The notes under the pieces: model-generated
Database searches by the model: none
Seen by the model: the letters and a program-made list of their open reading frames with translations, nothing else
Told to the model about the DNA's origin: nothing
Made by a program: the position numbers and the translations under genes
Source: Aedes albopictus
Lineage: Eukaryota; Arthropoda; Insecta; Diptera; Culicidae
Length of the DNA: 64,000 nucleotides
Reading direction: 5' to 3'
NCBI RefSeq assembly: GCF_035046485.1
Contig: NC_085137.1
Coordinates: forward strand, 450,050,980-450,114,979
In this document: positions 1 through 11,355 of the stretch, in pieces
Layout of the letters: every line of letters starts with the position of its first letter
Position numbering within the stretch: position 1 is the first letter of the stretch

Positions 1-1629
1 CTGTTTTTGTGGGATATTTTCTTCTATATGAGCTGCCATTCTAAAAGCATAAAACTGTTTTGTCAATTTTTTGATAAATGCAAAACAATTGAAATTAAAA
101 AAAAACAACAACTAAACGATTCAATTGTTTCTCCAGAGAGGTATACAATATTCATCAATTGGATAAAAAGAAGTTTCTTGTTTATTTTGGTGTACACGAG
201 TTTCTCTAAAACCTCTTGAAAGTTTTTATTGAGTTCTGTAGAAAAATTAAAAACGTTTCTTAACAAAACCAAAAATTTTTTTTTCAGAGTAAATTAAACA
301 ATGTTTGTGTAGCAATAGAAATGTGATTTCATTGATAGTTTAACAATTCAATCACTTATTTGACAATGATTGTGCATGCTTCTGTTGATTATACGATTAT
401 ATTCTGAAAACATATACTCAACCCAACTAACAATTGCAAGTCACAAACAAGCAAGCTTGCTGAATTGTTACTTAATAATGGTAATGATAGCTGAACTAAA
501 ATTATGCTCTACACATTACTGTTTAAATGATTTTTCAATTGAGAAAATAGTCAATGTTCGACTTTCCTCATCGGTATCAACAATGATAAATTAAAACACT
601 TTCCAAAAGTTTAACAAGAAATTTATTCGACAAGCATTGATTCCTTAACAAAGGAGTTTAACAAAACATTTGTCTGCATCTTATTAAGCTGTTGTATGGA
701 TAAGCATATGCTCCTGAACAATATGCTTTTCACTTGTCAAATAAACGCCTCCAGCCCGTCATAGTGTGACTCGGAACTTTGTTTGGATTATGGGTTAAAT
801 CATGGCTAAAACTGTTTAGGCAACCAAGTTATTAAAGAACCAAAATTTTAAACGAATCACATAAAATAAAATAGAATAGAATTATGTAGTTTAACATTGA
901 GTGCCAAGAGACGTAATCAACGAAAAAATGAGGCATTTATTTATTATTATTAGTCTGTAACAAGATATCTTGTACCTTGATTATTATATATTTTATCTTC
1001 CGCAGCAGTTCGATTGTACGAGACGCTTGGATCGATGCATTTGACATTTCAGTGCTGTCGTGTTTACTGAATATTGTTCCCACAGTGACCTAGATAACCA
1101 AATAGCATTCAGAAATCGACACATTTCAAGTATCTCTAAACATCCTTATGCACTATTTATTGAACATAATATCAAGATTCCATAACAAAAGCATAAATAA
1201 AAAAATTGCTTAACGGATCTTCGGCTGAGCATGAGTAGATAACCTGAACAGATGCTGTGAATGCACCATGTCCAAGACCATACCGCACCACATACTGTCA
1301 TACATTTTTAAAGATCGATATTTAATAATAAAAATAAAAACACATTCATATCGCAATTAGTTCGTCTGGAAACAATATCTTCAATAAGGATCAACACTTT
1401 TTGGCCGCATTCGATACAAGTTTTCTCACCGTGCTATCGCAAAATACTGACAGCGAAATCAAAATGGAAAACACCTGTTTTGAGCTGAACAGCTGTTGAA
1501 GTATAAGGCGTTGTTCAGTTGATTACCACGTGCTGTGCTAATTCACCACTGCTGAACACAAGTTCAGGAGTGATCATTATTGAGTCATGGGAAGATTATG
1601 TTTTGCTTTGGGTGCTGCATCTCACCATC
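1..1629. other. AT-rich intergenic sequence without recognised features
   Basis: Only short frames occur and none resembles a known protein. I found no long inverted or tandem repeat. Confidence 0.5.
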
Positions 1630-1695
1630 TCTAGGATGGCGCAGATAGGAAGGCATGCGGCTGACAATCGACAGGTCTCGAGTTCTAATCTGGAT
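1630..1695 (+). repeat. tRNA-like SINE head
   Basis: An A-box-like TGGCGCAGATAGG (1637-1649) and a B-box-like GAGTTCTAATC (to 1690) are spaced as in a tRNA promoter. There is no complete cloverleaf, so this is best read as the 5' part of a degenerate tRNA-derived SINE and not a tRNA gene. Confidence 0.5.
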
Positions 1696-1976
1696 TTAGG
1701 TAATTTTATATGTAATTATAGTTTCATAATAGGTGTTCTCAACATGAGAGTAAATAATTACTCTCGCGAGTGTTCAACAATTTTGCATTTTATTTATTTT
1801 CAGTCATTATTGCCAAAGCTTAATAACAACATTATTGTACATTTGTAAAACGCTTTGAACAACCAAAAATTAAGTTGGTGCACAACATGATGCTTTATAA
1901 CTTCTCCAAATTTGTGTGAACAAAACCCGAACATAGGTTGTACGTGAAAATAATTCAAATGTTATTCAACATTATG

Positions 1977-2240
1977 CTGAATTAATTCTGGAGCTCGATT
2001 TGAATAGGTCGTATGTGCTTTTGTCGATTAAAAATTCGATCAGTTGGATTCGCTTATTATAGCGAAAACCGTTGAAATTGAGCAAAGTTTATACATACAG
2101 CAGAATCCTCACAAAACAGGCTTTCTGTTCCATCATTAAAAGTTTGCAAAATATCTGCCATATTGCTAAAATGACTAAAATAAACTGATCGAATTTTATA
2201 TCGACAAAAGCACATACGACCTATTCAAATCGAGCTCCAG

Positions 2241-2327
<87 letters not shown>

Positions 2328-2374
2328 TCTTTAATCTCTTTAATAGATTTTCAGCCCTAGGCCTGAATTAATTC
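1977..2374. mobile_element. Palindromic element with a poly-T tract and a flanking 12-bp direct repeat
   Basis: Inverted repeats of about 60 bp at about 1984-2046 and 2183-2245 share CTGGAGCTCGATTTGAATAG on one arm and its complement on the other. A T tract of about 84 bases (2243-2326) follows. CTGAATTAATTC occurs at 1977-1988 and 2363-2374 and may be a target-site duplication spanning palindrome, poly-T and a short tail. No coding capacity. Confidence 0.55.
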
Positions 2375-2744
2375 GTCATAATGGTGTCTGTTAAATGAGT
2401 GATTGTTAGTTGGGAATACCCATCTGCCTCAGTTCGTTGAGGACAGATGTTTTTATGGGAAAGATATGATAATTATTCCAGGAGATGTTTAGGAAATTGG
2501 GATCAGTTTTGGAAACCTAGCTTCCTAAAACACTTCGGAGCAGTGGTTTTACATATCTATATTTTAGGTTTCACCGACGTTTTCGTAAATTTATTGCTAC
2601 AGTTGCCCCCTAAAGACCTAACTTTTTCAGTTCTGAAGTACTCGTAAAATATTGCAATCGCAAAAAAAAACAGCAAAAATCTAAAAAAATACGAATTACA
2701 TAACATTAACAAAAAAATAATATAAGATTTACATATTTAAAATC

Positions 2745-2804
2745 TTGCTTGTAGGGGGCCTACTAAGTTTGCCCCGGGCCCCCCGAAGCCTAAATCCGGC
2801 ACTG
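2745..2804 (-). mobile_element. hAT-like transposon terminus
   Basis: Read on the minus strand this begins CAGTGCCGGATTTAGGCTTC, followed by GC-rich sequence. CAGTG-CGGAT starts are typical of hAT-superfamily termini. I did not locate the partner terminus. Confidence 0.35.
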
Positions 2805-2989
2805 AATAAGTAGGCTGATGGGAGATATAGCGTAGGTCAGTTAGTTATCGTTTCGTAGCCCGGTCGCACTCGATGTTCAGTATTAAATTTTTTGTCTTAA
2901 AACCTATGTTGTTCTTTCAAGTTTATAATTGAATTGGGTTTTTAAATTAAGAAAAATGTATTGATTTTTTGATTTTATACGAAAGAGCA

Positions 2990-3310
2990 CCTTTTTCAGA
3001 ACCACCATGATTTTTTTCAGATTTTTAGAACTTCATTTTGGTACCTAAAAACGCTTTCGAAGCGATTTTTCGAAATCACCTTTTGAGAGCTGGCTAACTG
3101 CTTGACAGTTCCGCTTAGTACAAAATGCGTCGAGGGGTGATTCGACAAATCGCTCCCATACAAACTTCAAACTGATTTTTAAATAGGTTCCCGGGCTCCA
3201 AAATTCATGAAAATTTGGATTTTGGCTCAGTTTTGCATGCAGATTCAGAATATGGAATTATCTCAACACCGCTAAAGATGCCAATTGCGTTTTAATGTAG
3301 CAAATATAGA
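2990..3310. repeat. Dispersed repeat related to 32380-32550
   Basis: Both places share, with divergence, a segment around CCCATACAAACTT, then a GGTTCCCGG-like block, a long ATTTTGGATTT part and an ATATGGAATTATC-like part. It is a dispersed repeat of unknown class. Confidence 0.45.
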
Positions 3311-4084
3311 CTTTATTGTCATCAAAGTTTTACCTTTCTGTTTAACATACCCGAGTAGGTGAAAAAATCTGATGAATAGCATATTCAGTTATGATTGATT
3401 GAATTAATGAAGAGCAAAAACTGATCTTGGTTTGATTGATATAAGAGGAACAGAAATAATAGCAAAATCTAATATGGTAAACTACTCAATAATAGCTCGT
3501 TAAGATATTACAAGATCAAAACAATAGCAGACAAGATTTGACACTTTTTTCTAGAAAAAAAAATAGAAAAAATGTCAGCATCCAGCATCGAACATACGAC
3601 CTTAGGATTCACAGGCGGCTCAACTGTGGCTTGCTGTTGTAAATAACATGGGAATAAGAGCATGCGGTTCTTCGTTTCCACAGCTCAGAAAGGGGCACAT
3701 GGCATTTCACTAACATTGAGCCATCTGTATTAGTGTATGTGTTCCATTTCGTGCAGAAGAGCTAAACTTGTTCATATGTAGAAATATTCAGCTATTTCAA
3801 CAAGAACAAAAACGGATATCATATCACTTTGAGTTATTCGTGCGATATTCATTAGGTTTTTGAATAACTCATCAAAATCACATTGAGCTATGACAGCAAA
3901 AAGTGTTCGATTTGAGATATGGTTTAGATATTCTCGTCTACCCGGGTAGGCTTGGACTATTGAACTGTTATGTACCAACTGCTGAATTTTTCATCTGAGA
4001 TTTCTCCATCTTTTGAAAACAAACAACTCTTATTTTTTCGTATTGCAGTTGAATGTTACAGCTTTCAACCAAATGTACTTTTGA
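3311..4084. other. No recognised feature
   Basis: AT-rich sequence with stop codons in all frames and no clear repeat boundaries. Confidence 0.4.
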
Positions 4085-4680
4085 TCAAATTTCATAGCTG
4101 GGATTTATTACCAGAATGTGAGAGGGTTTAGAATCAAGCTGGATGATCTCTGTTTGGCATGCTTCGACTGCGATTTCGACGTTATCATGATGACGGAGAC
4201 AGGACTGGACGACAGCATACATTCCATGCAAGCTTTTGTACCCTCTTTCAACGTTTACCGTTGTGACCGAGGTACTTCAAACAGTGACGAACAATGCTTT
4301 GGCGGCGTCCTCATTGCTGTATTCGAATCGAACGCCACAGCAGCTCTGGCTTTGATTCCTGATGAGCAACGTCTACATACCACCGGATAAAAGCCGCGAC
4401 GCCAATTTGCTTGAGGAGCACATCACAACACTTCTTGAAATTTGTGGCTACGCTTCCCTTGGCGACATCGTTCTCGTATGCGGAGATTATAATAACCACA
4501 TATTGCATGGGCGAAAGATGATAGTGGAACCATACGATTTGTCAGTTCATCCCAATTGACTCCAGCGGGCACCTCGTTAGTCGACGGCACGGACTTTTTG
4601 AACTTGATTCAAATAAATACACAGCTAAACCATTTAAGTCGCACGCTAGATCTTGTTTTTGCCACCGTCGTTTGATCGAA
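4085..4680 (+). pseudogene. Endonuclease-domain remnant of a non-LTR retrotransposon
   Basis: The translation reads YYQNVRGFRIKLDDL, DVIMMTETGLDDS, NVYIPPDKSRD, DIVLVCGDYN and FLNLIQINTQLNHLSRTLDL across three frames. The order QNVRG, TE, YIPP, GDYN is that of the apurinic endonuclease domain of Jockey/CR1-type LINEs. Frame changes near 4365 and 4550 and a stop near 4673 show it is dead. There is no reverse transcriptase downstream, so the copy is truncated at 3'. Confidence 0.8.
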
Positions 4681-4832
4681 AGAACATTTAGTCGAATATA
4701 AATGTAATTATACTTGATGATATTAAACATTAGAAAATGAAGTATTTCATTCAAGTTCATTCGTAACTGCTATTCATACTGTAACTTGCAGAGTAGCTGA
4801 CTTCGTTGACAAACGCGGGTGCGTTGTGGATT

Positions 4833-4969
4833 CCCAAGTAACACTTTTTAGTCAAAGAGACTAGAAGAGGTTCTTAGAACCATCATAAAACCAAAATAAA
4901 AGGTATAAGATTTTATGACGGTTGTCAAAACCTCTACAAGAATAATTGGCTATCAAAATGTTACTTGGG
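4833..4969. mobile_element. Short MITE with CCCAAGTAACA termini
   Basis: CCCAAGTAACA at 4833-4843 is the exact reverse complement of TGTTACTTGGG at 4959-4969. Internal complementarity (ATCATAAAA against TTTTATGACGG) makes the whole 137 bp foldback-capable. No coding capacity. Confidence 0.65.
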
Positions 4970-5439
4970 TTGGCATCTAGCCGAAAGAAAGATGGTTTGT
5001 GAAATATGGAGTGTTCATGGTGTGGGTTCGGGTTCAGCTTGGCTTGTAGTTTGGCTGATTTGGAATACAGTTAAGATTTGAGTCATGACTGCGCCCCGAT
5101 TAGCGTATCACATTCTTGTGTTGGGGTAACTGACAACTGATCGTAATGCTCTAGACACACGCAAGTCACCAGAAATACGTCGCGAAACACTTACATACAT
5201 GTACTTGCACAAACGTTCTGTATGTAGTACCTGCGATCCGACGGTGGTCAGATGTTAATATCATATTGATATTGACAGTAATTTTCAGTTGGCTTTTGCC
5301 CCTACACTCAGTCATCGAGATACCACACCTAATGAACCCCCAACGAGGGAATCCGCACTGTATCCCAAACGAATTTTGGAATGATTCATGCTATTCCAAA
5401 GGGGTCATTGATGATAGTTGGATATGTGAAGTAACTGTT

Positions 5440-5665
5440 TTAGCGATCCCGGTGCGGAGCGGACCTGGTGTGATGATTAGAACACTTGACTATCACGCCG
5501 AGGACCTGGGATCGAATGCCACTCCCGACAAACTCGCAAAATGTGAGTTCTTCCTTCGGAAGGGAAGTAAAGCGTATGGGTGTGCCGGCTGACGAGAGAC
5601 GAACCAGCCAAGGCCTGAAAGTACCTATGACAAAGATGAATCAATCAAACCGAATCAACGGTTGT
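5440..5665 (+). mobile_element. tRNA-derived SINE with an ATCAATCAA tail
   Basis: The head has A-box-like TGGTGTGATGATTAG and B-box-like GGATCGAATGCC. The tail has GAGACGAACCAGCCAAGGCC, then a GAAAGTACCTATGACAAAGA-like segment, and ends in ATCAATCAA. The same tail forms the truncated copy at 37167-37225, so the two are one family. Confidence 0.7.
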
Positions 5666-5812
5666 AGTTGTCAAGGACTTAACTCCAGGACAGTTTAAAT
5701 AACGCTGAATATCCCAAAAGTGTATAATAAATTTATATCAGTCTTTAGTAGTTTAGTTGATTATGCAACGTTATCCTGCATAACGGATAGGGAAGTGGAT
5801 CCATCACGGCAG

Positions 5813-5978
5813 GGCTCCTATTTTGGACACTTTTATCCTATAACGCAGCCAATTTTGAACCAATTGACACAATTTTAGGAACGCGGTGAGATACGTAGAG
5901 TATCTAGCCGTGTACAAAATGTCAAGTTAATTGGTTTGGAATTCACTAAGTTACAGTAAAGAGTGCCCAAAATACCGG
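5813..5978. mobile_element. Diverged palindromic MITE related to 47970-48182
   Basis: CCTATTTTGGACACTTTTA on the left faces AAGAGTGCCCAAAATACCGG on the right, and the inner AACCAATTGACA faces TGTCAAGTTAATTGGTT. The TATTTTGGGCACT core also occurs in the better-preserved element at 47970-48182. Confidence 0.5.
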
Positions 5979-6588
5979 CCACTGCCCAAGTGGCTCGCTA
6001 CCCTATGACTACTGTTACGAGTACAAGATCTTAGGTTCTAAACTCCAAGTGGGTTTAGATGGTCTGCAATATCCTAATGATGTCAATGAGTAGCTTCCGA
6101 GTTCCCAAGAGATTATTACGTAGTGTTACAAATTGTTGATACTTGAATGAACAAAGTTTTCTCCTGTAGAACTGATGTTCAGAAATACAGTTCCTCAAAT
6201 CTACAAAAGCAACTTGGACCACCTAGAACACCGCAAGATATGAAAAGCTATTTCATATTCATACTTGAGGTAATTCAAACAAGTATGAATATAAGCCATA
6301 TCCAGAACCAGTACTTAACTCTATTGGTGTATACATCATTATGTTTACCCAAACTTCATAGTGTTCAGGATGGTCTAGGATGTCAATGATGTATCAAGAC
6401 CAGTTACTTATGTTTTTCTCCAATAGAGGAACAGGTTAACGATAACTTTTCCGAGACAGAATTCACTTTTATCGAGTAAGTGATTTTATACAGCTATTTT
6501 ACATTTGGGGTCATGTACGACCCCTTCGATCTCAAAGGAGAGAAACGTTAAGAATAAATGAGAATTGTTTTTCGACTGTGGACCTGAT

Positions 6589-6672
6589 ATCACGTGATTT
6601 TTGGTCTGTTTCGGCTTGGTCGGATATAAAGGCTGGACTACCCGGCCGAAAGAGTCCAAAAATCACGTGTTA
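6589..6672. repeat. Short inverted repeat, ATCACGTGATTTTTGG type
   Basis: CACGTGATTTTTGGTCT at about 6592 faces AGTCCAAAAATCACGTG at about 6653, with a 50-bp loop. It is either a small MITE or a chance hairpin. Confidence 0.45.
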
Positions 6673-6889
6673 AGAATTATTTTTATTGAATTGAAAAAGT
6701 TATGAAAATTGGAGTAAAACTCGCATTATATTACTCCAAAATCAACTACATGCATCATTTTTTTATCCCAATATGTTTGGTTGAAACTCAAAGGTTTTTC
6801 TTTTAATTTTAATTTAATTTGCAGCTTAATGTTTAACAACTTTTGAAAATTAAAATTTACTTCAAGATATCCTTCAGTTACCATGGACG

Positions 6890-7107
6890 CACAGACAAAC
6901 AGATGCATCATCACAAAAACATAATCGCCCAGTGCTTATCACACTGTGTTTCACAAACCGCCAAGATGGTGCGGGTAGTACCTAAGCATACATCAAGCTG
7001 GAGGAAAACTATGCGAGCGGTTTACGAACTAATGAGGATGTGATCTAAACTTTCAAAAAAAAAAAAGACAAATGTGAAGCGAGTAAAGTGAGATGTCTGT
7101 TTGTCTA
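6890..7107. mobile_element. MITE with CACAGACAAACAGA termini (copy 1)
   Basis: The left end is CACAGACAAACAGATG and the right end is GATGTCTGTTTGTCT. The interior CGCCCAGTGCTTATCA is shared, with divergence, with the copies at 18190 and 18447. No transposase. Confidence 0.65.
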
Positions 7108-7500
7108 ACACAAAGGTTTCAAATACATTGAAGCCTTCAAAAACTATTAATCATTTTTCTCAAACAAAAAAGTGTTTCATTTCACACGGCCGCCACTGCC
7201 AAATCCGTATTGATTTCTACCCGGCCTGTCCTGTAGTAGTAACATGGCGTAATAAAAACAATCGATTGTTATATTTTGACGTAGGACTACGTCTCTCTTT
7301 TCTATACCGGGTGTCATTCTAAATTTTCAGAAATCGGCCGCGTTACGTTAAAAGTGGAGATTTTGAGCCTGAATAACTCAGCCATTTCTTGATGAAATTT
7401 CAAAATCTTGGCACCAATCGATTGCAAATCTTTACACCAATTATGTCCAATAATAACATTTACTGATTTTCAATAACAAACTATTGAAAAATTGGGAAAA
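7108..7500. other. No recognised feature
   Basis: Mixed-composition sequence between a MITE and the 7.5-kb tandem array, without a recognisable gene. Confidence 0.4.
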
Positions 7501-10300
7501 GTGAACCCATGTTTATTCCAGCCAATCACGATCGAGCACATTTTCGATGCTCCCGTCGAATATAAAAGCTATTGCTTCTTCGCATCTTCCCTCATTTGTC
7601 TTTGTGGTCTCGAGGTGAACGCATCGAACGAGAGCTGCCCATTTCTTCGATTGCGTTTTCGCTGATTCTTCTTTTACGGCCGTGTCGGCTCGGCGTTAGT
7701 GGTTGTCGATAAAGGAGCTGCTGCGCATTCGCCTTATAACCGTCTAACGCGGCAGACCAAGGAAGGAATACTTTTCATCGATTGCTCGGCGGTGGTGGCA
7801 GAGGCAGCAGCAAAATCCACCAAAGAAAGATCCACCACAACGAATTTGTGCGAGTTGTGTCGCTTTTCCTCGGGGATCGGTCGGACCTTTCACGGATTGA
7901 TTGACGGCGGCGCATTGCTGATAGCATCAGGAAGAGCATCCAGGTCAGCAAGCGGCGGGCCAATTCTCATTGGCGTCCAGCATTCAGCGCGAACAAAATC
8001 AATGCGCATTGGGTGGCATGACGAATTGATTTCAATTTCTTCCTAAAACCGCCCAAAATTCAAACGATTCTTTTCTGAACCATCGAAAACGCTTCCTAGA
8101 GAGTAAATTGGATAAATTTCCCGCATCGACCGAGAAAGTGTAGTGAAACCAAATAGTGAAAGATTGAATTCTTGGTGGTGGCTCAGCAGCAGTGAAGGCG
8201 ATCACTAATCTCATCCACGGCAGCAAGCGGCGGGCGAATTTTCGACGGCGTTCAGCATTCAACACGGGGAAATCTAACACGCATTGCGTGGCATGATAAA
8301 TTCATGTCAATTTTCTGTATGAAATCGTCCAATATTCAAACGGTTCTTTTCAGGGCCATAGAAAATTATTCCTGAAGAGTTGTGAATCAGATAATTATTT
8401 CATTCCATCGCTCGGTAGAAGTGTGGTGCAACCGAAAAGTGAAAAATTGTATGCTTGGTGGCCCCGCAACAATAATGATGCCGGCCACTAATGATTCCAC
8501 CAGGAATTTAGCAACGCTTTATCCTATCCAGACCATTTTCCGTGAAACATTGTTTAATTTAACCATTTTTCGAATTGAAATGATCTAAATCTTCCAATAT
8601 TTTGGTTACTTTATTCGTTAAATGAAAGTTTTCTCATTTCTCGGTTGATTGATCGTTTGAAGTGTACGGAGCATACGGGGCGGGACATGCAATCGAAATA
8701 AACTGGCAAGCCAGCCGAATGGGAGGAGCTTCATCTGCCAATCTAGGGGCATAAAAGCTGTTCTCTGATTTCTTTCGTCATTTTCATTGGATCAGTCAGG
8801 GAGGGTGGAGGTGGATCACGTCCACGGCTGCGCAGCAGCACGTCAACTGCGACGAGTGATAGCACCAGGAATCTCATCCACTGATCACGGCTGCGGTGGG
8901 CCCGGCAATGGAAGTTACCTCCACCCACAGTTGGGTAGCTGCGCACCAACCCAGCGACGACTCTCGACTATCTATCTGATAGAACCAGGAATCTCATTCA
9001 GGGCAGCAGGCGGCGGCAGTTTTCGATGGCTTCCTGCATTCAGTGCGGATAATTTTCAATTGTCTTTCTAAAATCAACCGTTATTTGAACGGATCTTTTC
9101 AGGACCAGAGAAAATTATTCCTTAAGAGTTATGAATCGGATAATTTTCGGATATATTCCAACGATCGGTAAAAATGTAGTGCATTCGAAAAGTGAATGGT
9201 TGAATGCTTGGTGGCTCAGTAACAGTAAAATCGATCACTAATCTTTCCACACGAAATTTAGCAACGCATTATCTTATTCGGACAATTGTACCTGAAACAT
9301 TGTTTCATTCTAATATTTATCGAACTAAAATGATCTTAACTATTCAGTACTTTGATTAGTTTATCCGTTCGATTAGAAATTGTCTCAAAGAACAGTTGAC
9401 TAGTCGTTTGAAGCGTCTGACACAATGTGGGCGGGTCTTCTTCTTCTTCTTCTTGGCGTAACGTCCTCACTGGGACAAAGCCTGCTTCTCAGCTTAGTGT
9501 TCTATGAGCACTTCCACAGTTATTAACTGAGAGCTTCCTCTGCCAATGACCATTTTGCATACGTATATCGTGTGGCAGGCACGAAGATACTTTATGCCCA
9601 TGGAAGTCAAGGAAATTGCCTTTACGAAAAGATCCTGGACCGACCGGGAATCGAACCCGTCACCCTCAGCATGGTCATGCTGAATACCCGTGCGTTTACC
9701 GCCTCGGCTATATGGGCCCACATGTGGGCGGGTCATGCAAACGGAATAAACTGGAAAGCCTGCCGAATGGGAGGAGCTTCATATGCTAATCTAGGGGCAT
9801 AAAAGCAGTTTCCTCCGTTATTTTTCGTCATTTTCCTTGGATCAGCCAAGGAGATGGGAGATGTCACCTCCCAGCTAGGCAGCAGCACACAAACTCAGCG
9901 ATGACTCTCGGCTATCGTGGTGGCAGCACCAGGAATCTCATCCACGACAGCAAACGGCCGCATTCAGTATGGGTAAAATCGCATTGCGTGATGAATTCAT
10001 GCAATTGTTTTGCCAAAATCTTCCGTTTTATAAACGGTCTTTTCCAGGATCAGCGAAAATGATTCCTCAAGAATTATTATTCGGATAATTAAAAGCGACA
10101 GACTGAAAGCTTGGTAGTTCAGCAATAGTGAAGTGGCTACTAATATGTTCTTCCTAGATGAAAACAACGTATTGTCGAAAGAGTTTCACGTTAAACTTTC
10201 GTTGAAAAGATCTATCTAACGCTGTTCAATTTTCTAATAATTTTATCCGCTCGATGAAAATTCTCTCGTAGAACAGTAATTTAACCATTTCTCTTCAAAA
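7501..10300. repeat. Array of diverged tandem units with promoter-like boxes
   Basis: Four diverged copies of one block lie at about 7947-8200, 8221-8640, 9004-9400 and 9950-10280. Each has a GCAGCAAGCGGCGG-like start, a CATTCAGCRCGG-like segment, an AAACGGTTCTTTTCAGG-like segment, then a GAAAAGTGAA...GCTTGGTGG part. Two copies are preceded by AATGGGAGGAGCTTCAT...AATCTAGGGGCATAAAAGC (8718-8758 and 9767-9807). At 7559 there is ATATAAAAGC, with a CCAAT motif upstream. No protein is encoded. It may be a non-autonomous repeat carrying its own TATA promoter. Confidence 0.6.
9438..9721 (-). mobile_element. Feilai-type tRNA-derived SINE with target-site duplication
   Basis: On the minus strand it begins GGGCCCATATAGCCGAGGCG with a GCGGTAAACGC A-box region and GGGTTCGATTCCC as B box. 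It ends in a GAA-rich tract (TTCTTC repeats on the plus strand). ATGTGGGCGGGTC flanks it exactly on both sides (9425-9437 and 9722-9734), a 13-bp target-site duplication. It inserted into one unit of the surrounding array. The name rests on recall of the Aedes aegypti Feilai family. Confidence 0.88.
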
Positions 10301-10524
10301 CAAAATAACTCTTGAACTAGTCAACATCTTTCCAAGTAACCGAACCAGCTGAATAACAGCTTCTTGAGCTAAAGTTAGCTTAAGAGTGATTTTTTTTACT
10401 CTTATACAGCAAAAATATGTTTTGGGTTATGAATGCGTTTAGCGAAAGCGATCACACAACAACTTGACTAACATATCAGTCCACCATTTGTATTATTATA
10501 ACAACAAACATTGTATTATGGAAA

Positions 10525-11355
10525 TATAAAAGTTGGAACCTCGTTCCAGCCTTTGTCCTACGTCAACATTGCGGTTATGTCTCAGACATTACCCACTCCT
10601 AGTTTTTTTCGCTCATGACGATTTTGCTTTTATTATATTTACTCTTCAGTCATGCCAAGCCGTGCCATTCTCTGTGATTTGCCTATGGGATGAATCCACA
10701 CGCCATTTGTGCACTATCAGTTACAAAGTTGATAGCCTACGTCGTCGGTTGTTCTGGAATCTATTTCTACCCGATTGGCGATGTGTTTCGTCGTTGCCTT
10801 CTCTCCTCCCGTGTTCTATGCCTGCGCCGGCCCGGCCGCTGCTAGCTGTTACCCAAGTTCGAGGTAGAAGAGAACGCTGCCTGCGGTCACGTCGTTCAGA
10901 AACTTCGTACCTTCGGGAGGATACAGTCGATCGTTATAGTAGTTTAGTTCGCTTGTAGAAACGGCTATTCTAATCCTTGCTCATCTTTCTTGGAAGTGAG
11001 TGACCGTAACGGTTTGCGCGCAATTTCTACCTGCTGTGTTGGAAAGTTCCTAAAAAGCCGGGTCAGTGTTTTGCGGTGGTCGTTTGGGAAAGTGATGCAC
11101 ATTGTTCTACCCGTGGAATTCGAGTCGATCTATTTGGACCCGTTCTGAGCCCGCGGAGGTGTGATTGGCTTCGGAAGATACCTACGCTGCTCGTGGAGGG
11201 AAACTCTCCATATTTATTTTTGGGACCCCGGTGCAAACAAAAGCCGTCAAAATTCCGCTGTACAGGGATCATTCGTTGTACCTCTACAAGCTCGTCTACA
11301 GAGCCAACAGAAAGAGGCGCGCCAAAGCGATGCATACCATTGCCTACAATACCAA
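10525..11355 (+). promoter_or_regulatory. Candidate promoter and 5' exon region (possibly of the LRMDA-like gene)
   Basis: TATAAAAG lies at 10525-10532. From about 10660 to 11355 the sequence is clearly more GC-rich than its surroundings and shows no repeat structure. Two strong donor matches occur: GGAA|GTGAGT after 10995 and CCAA|GTGAGT after 11355. Two frames open up to 11355 would join in frame to the next exon: phase 0 with the acceptor at 22792, or phase 2 with an alternative acceptor at 22794. The most economical reading is a non-coding 5' exon. It could instead be a transposon promoter. Confidence 0.4.

Noticed and set aside
9640..9720. tRNA gene on the minus strand
   Set aside because: The boxes belong to a Feilai-type SINE with a long tail and 13-bp target-site duplication. 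There is no complete cloverleaf.
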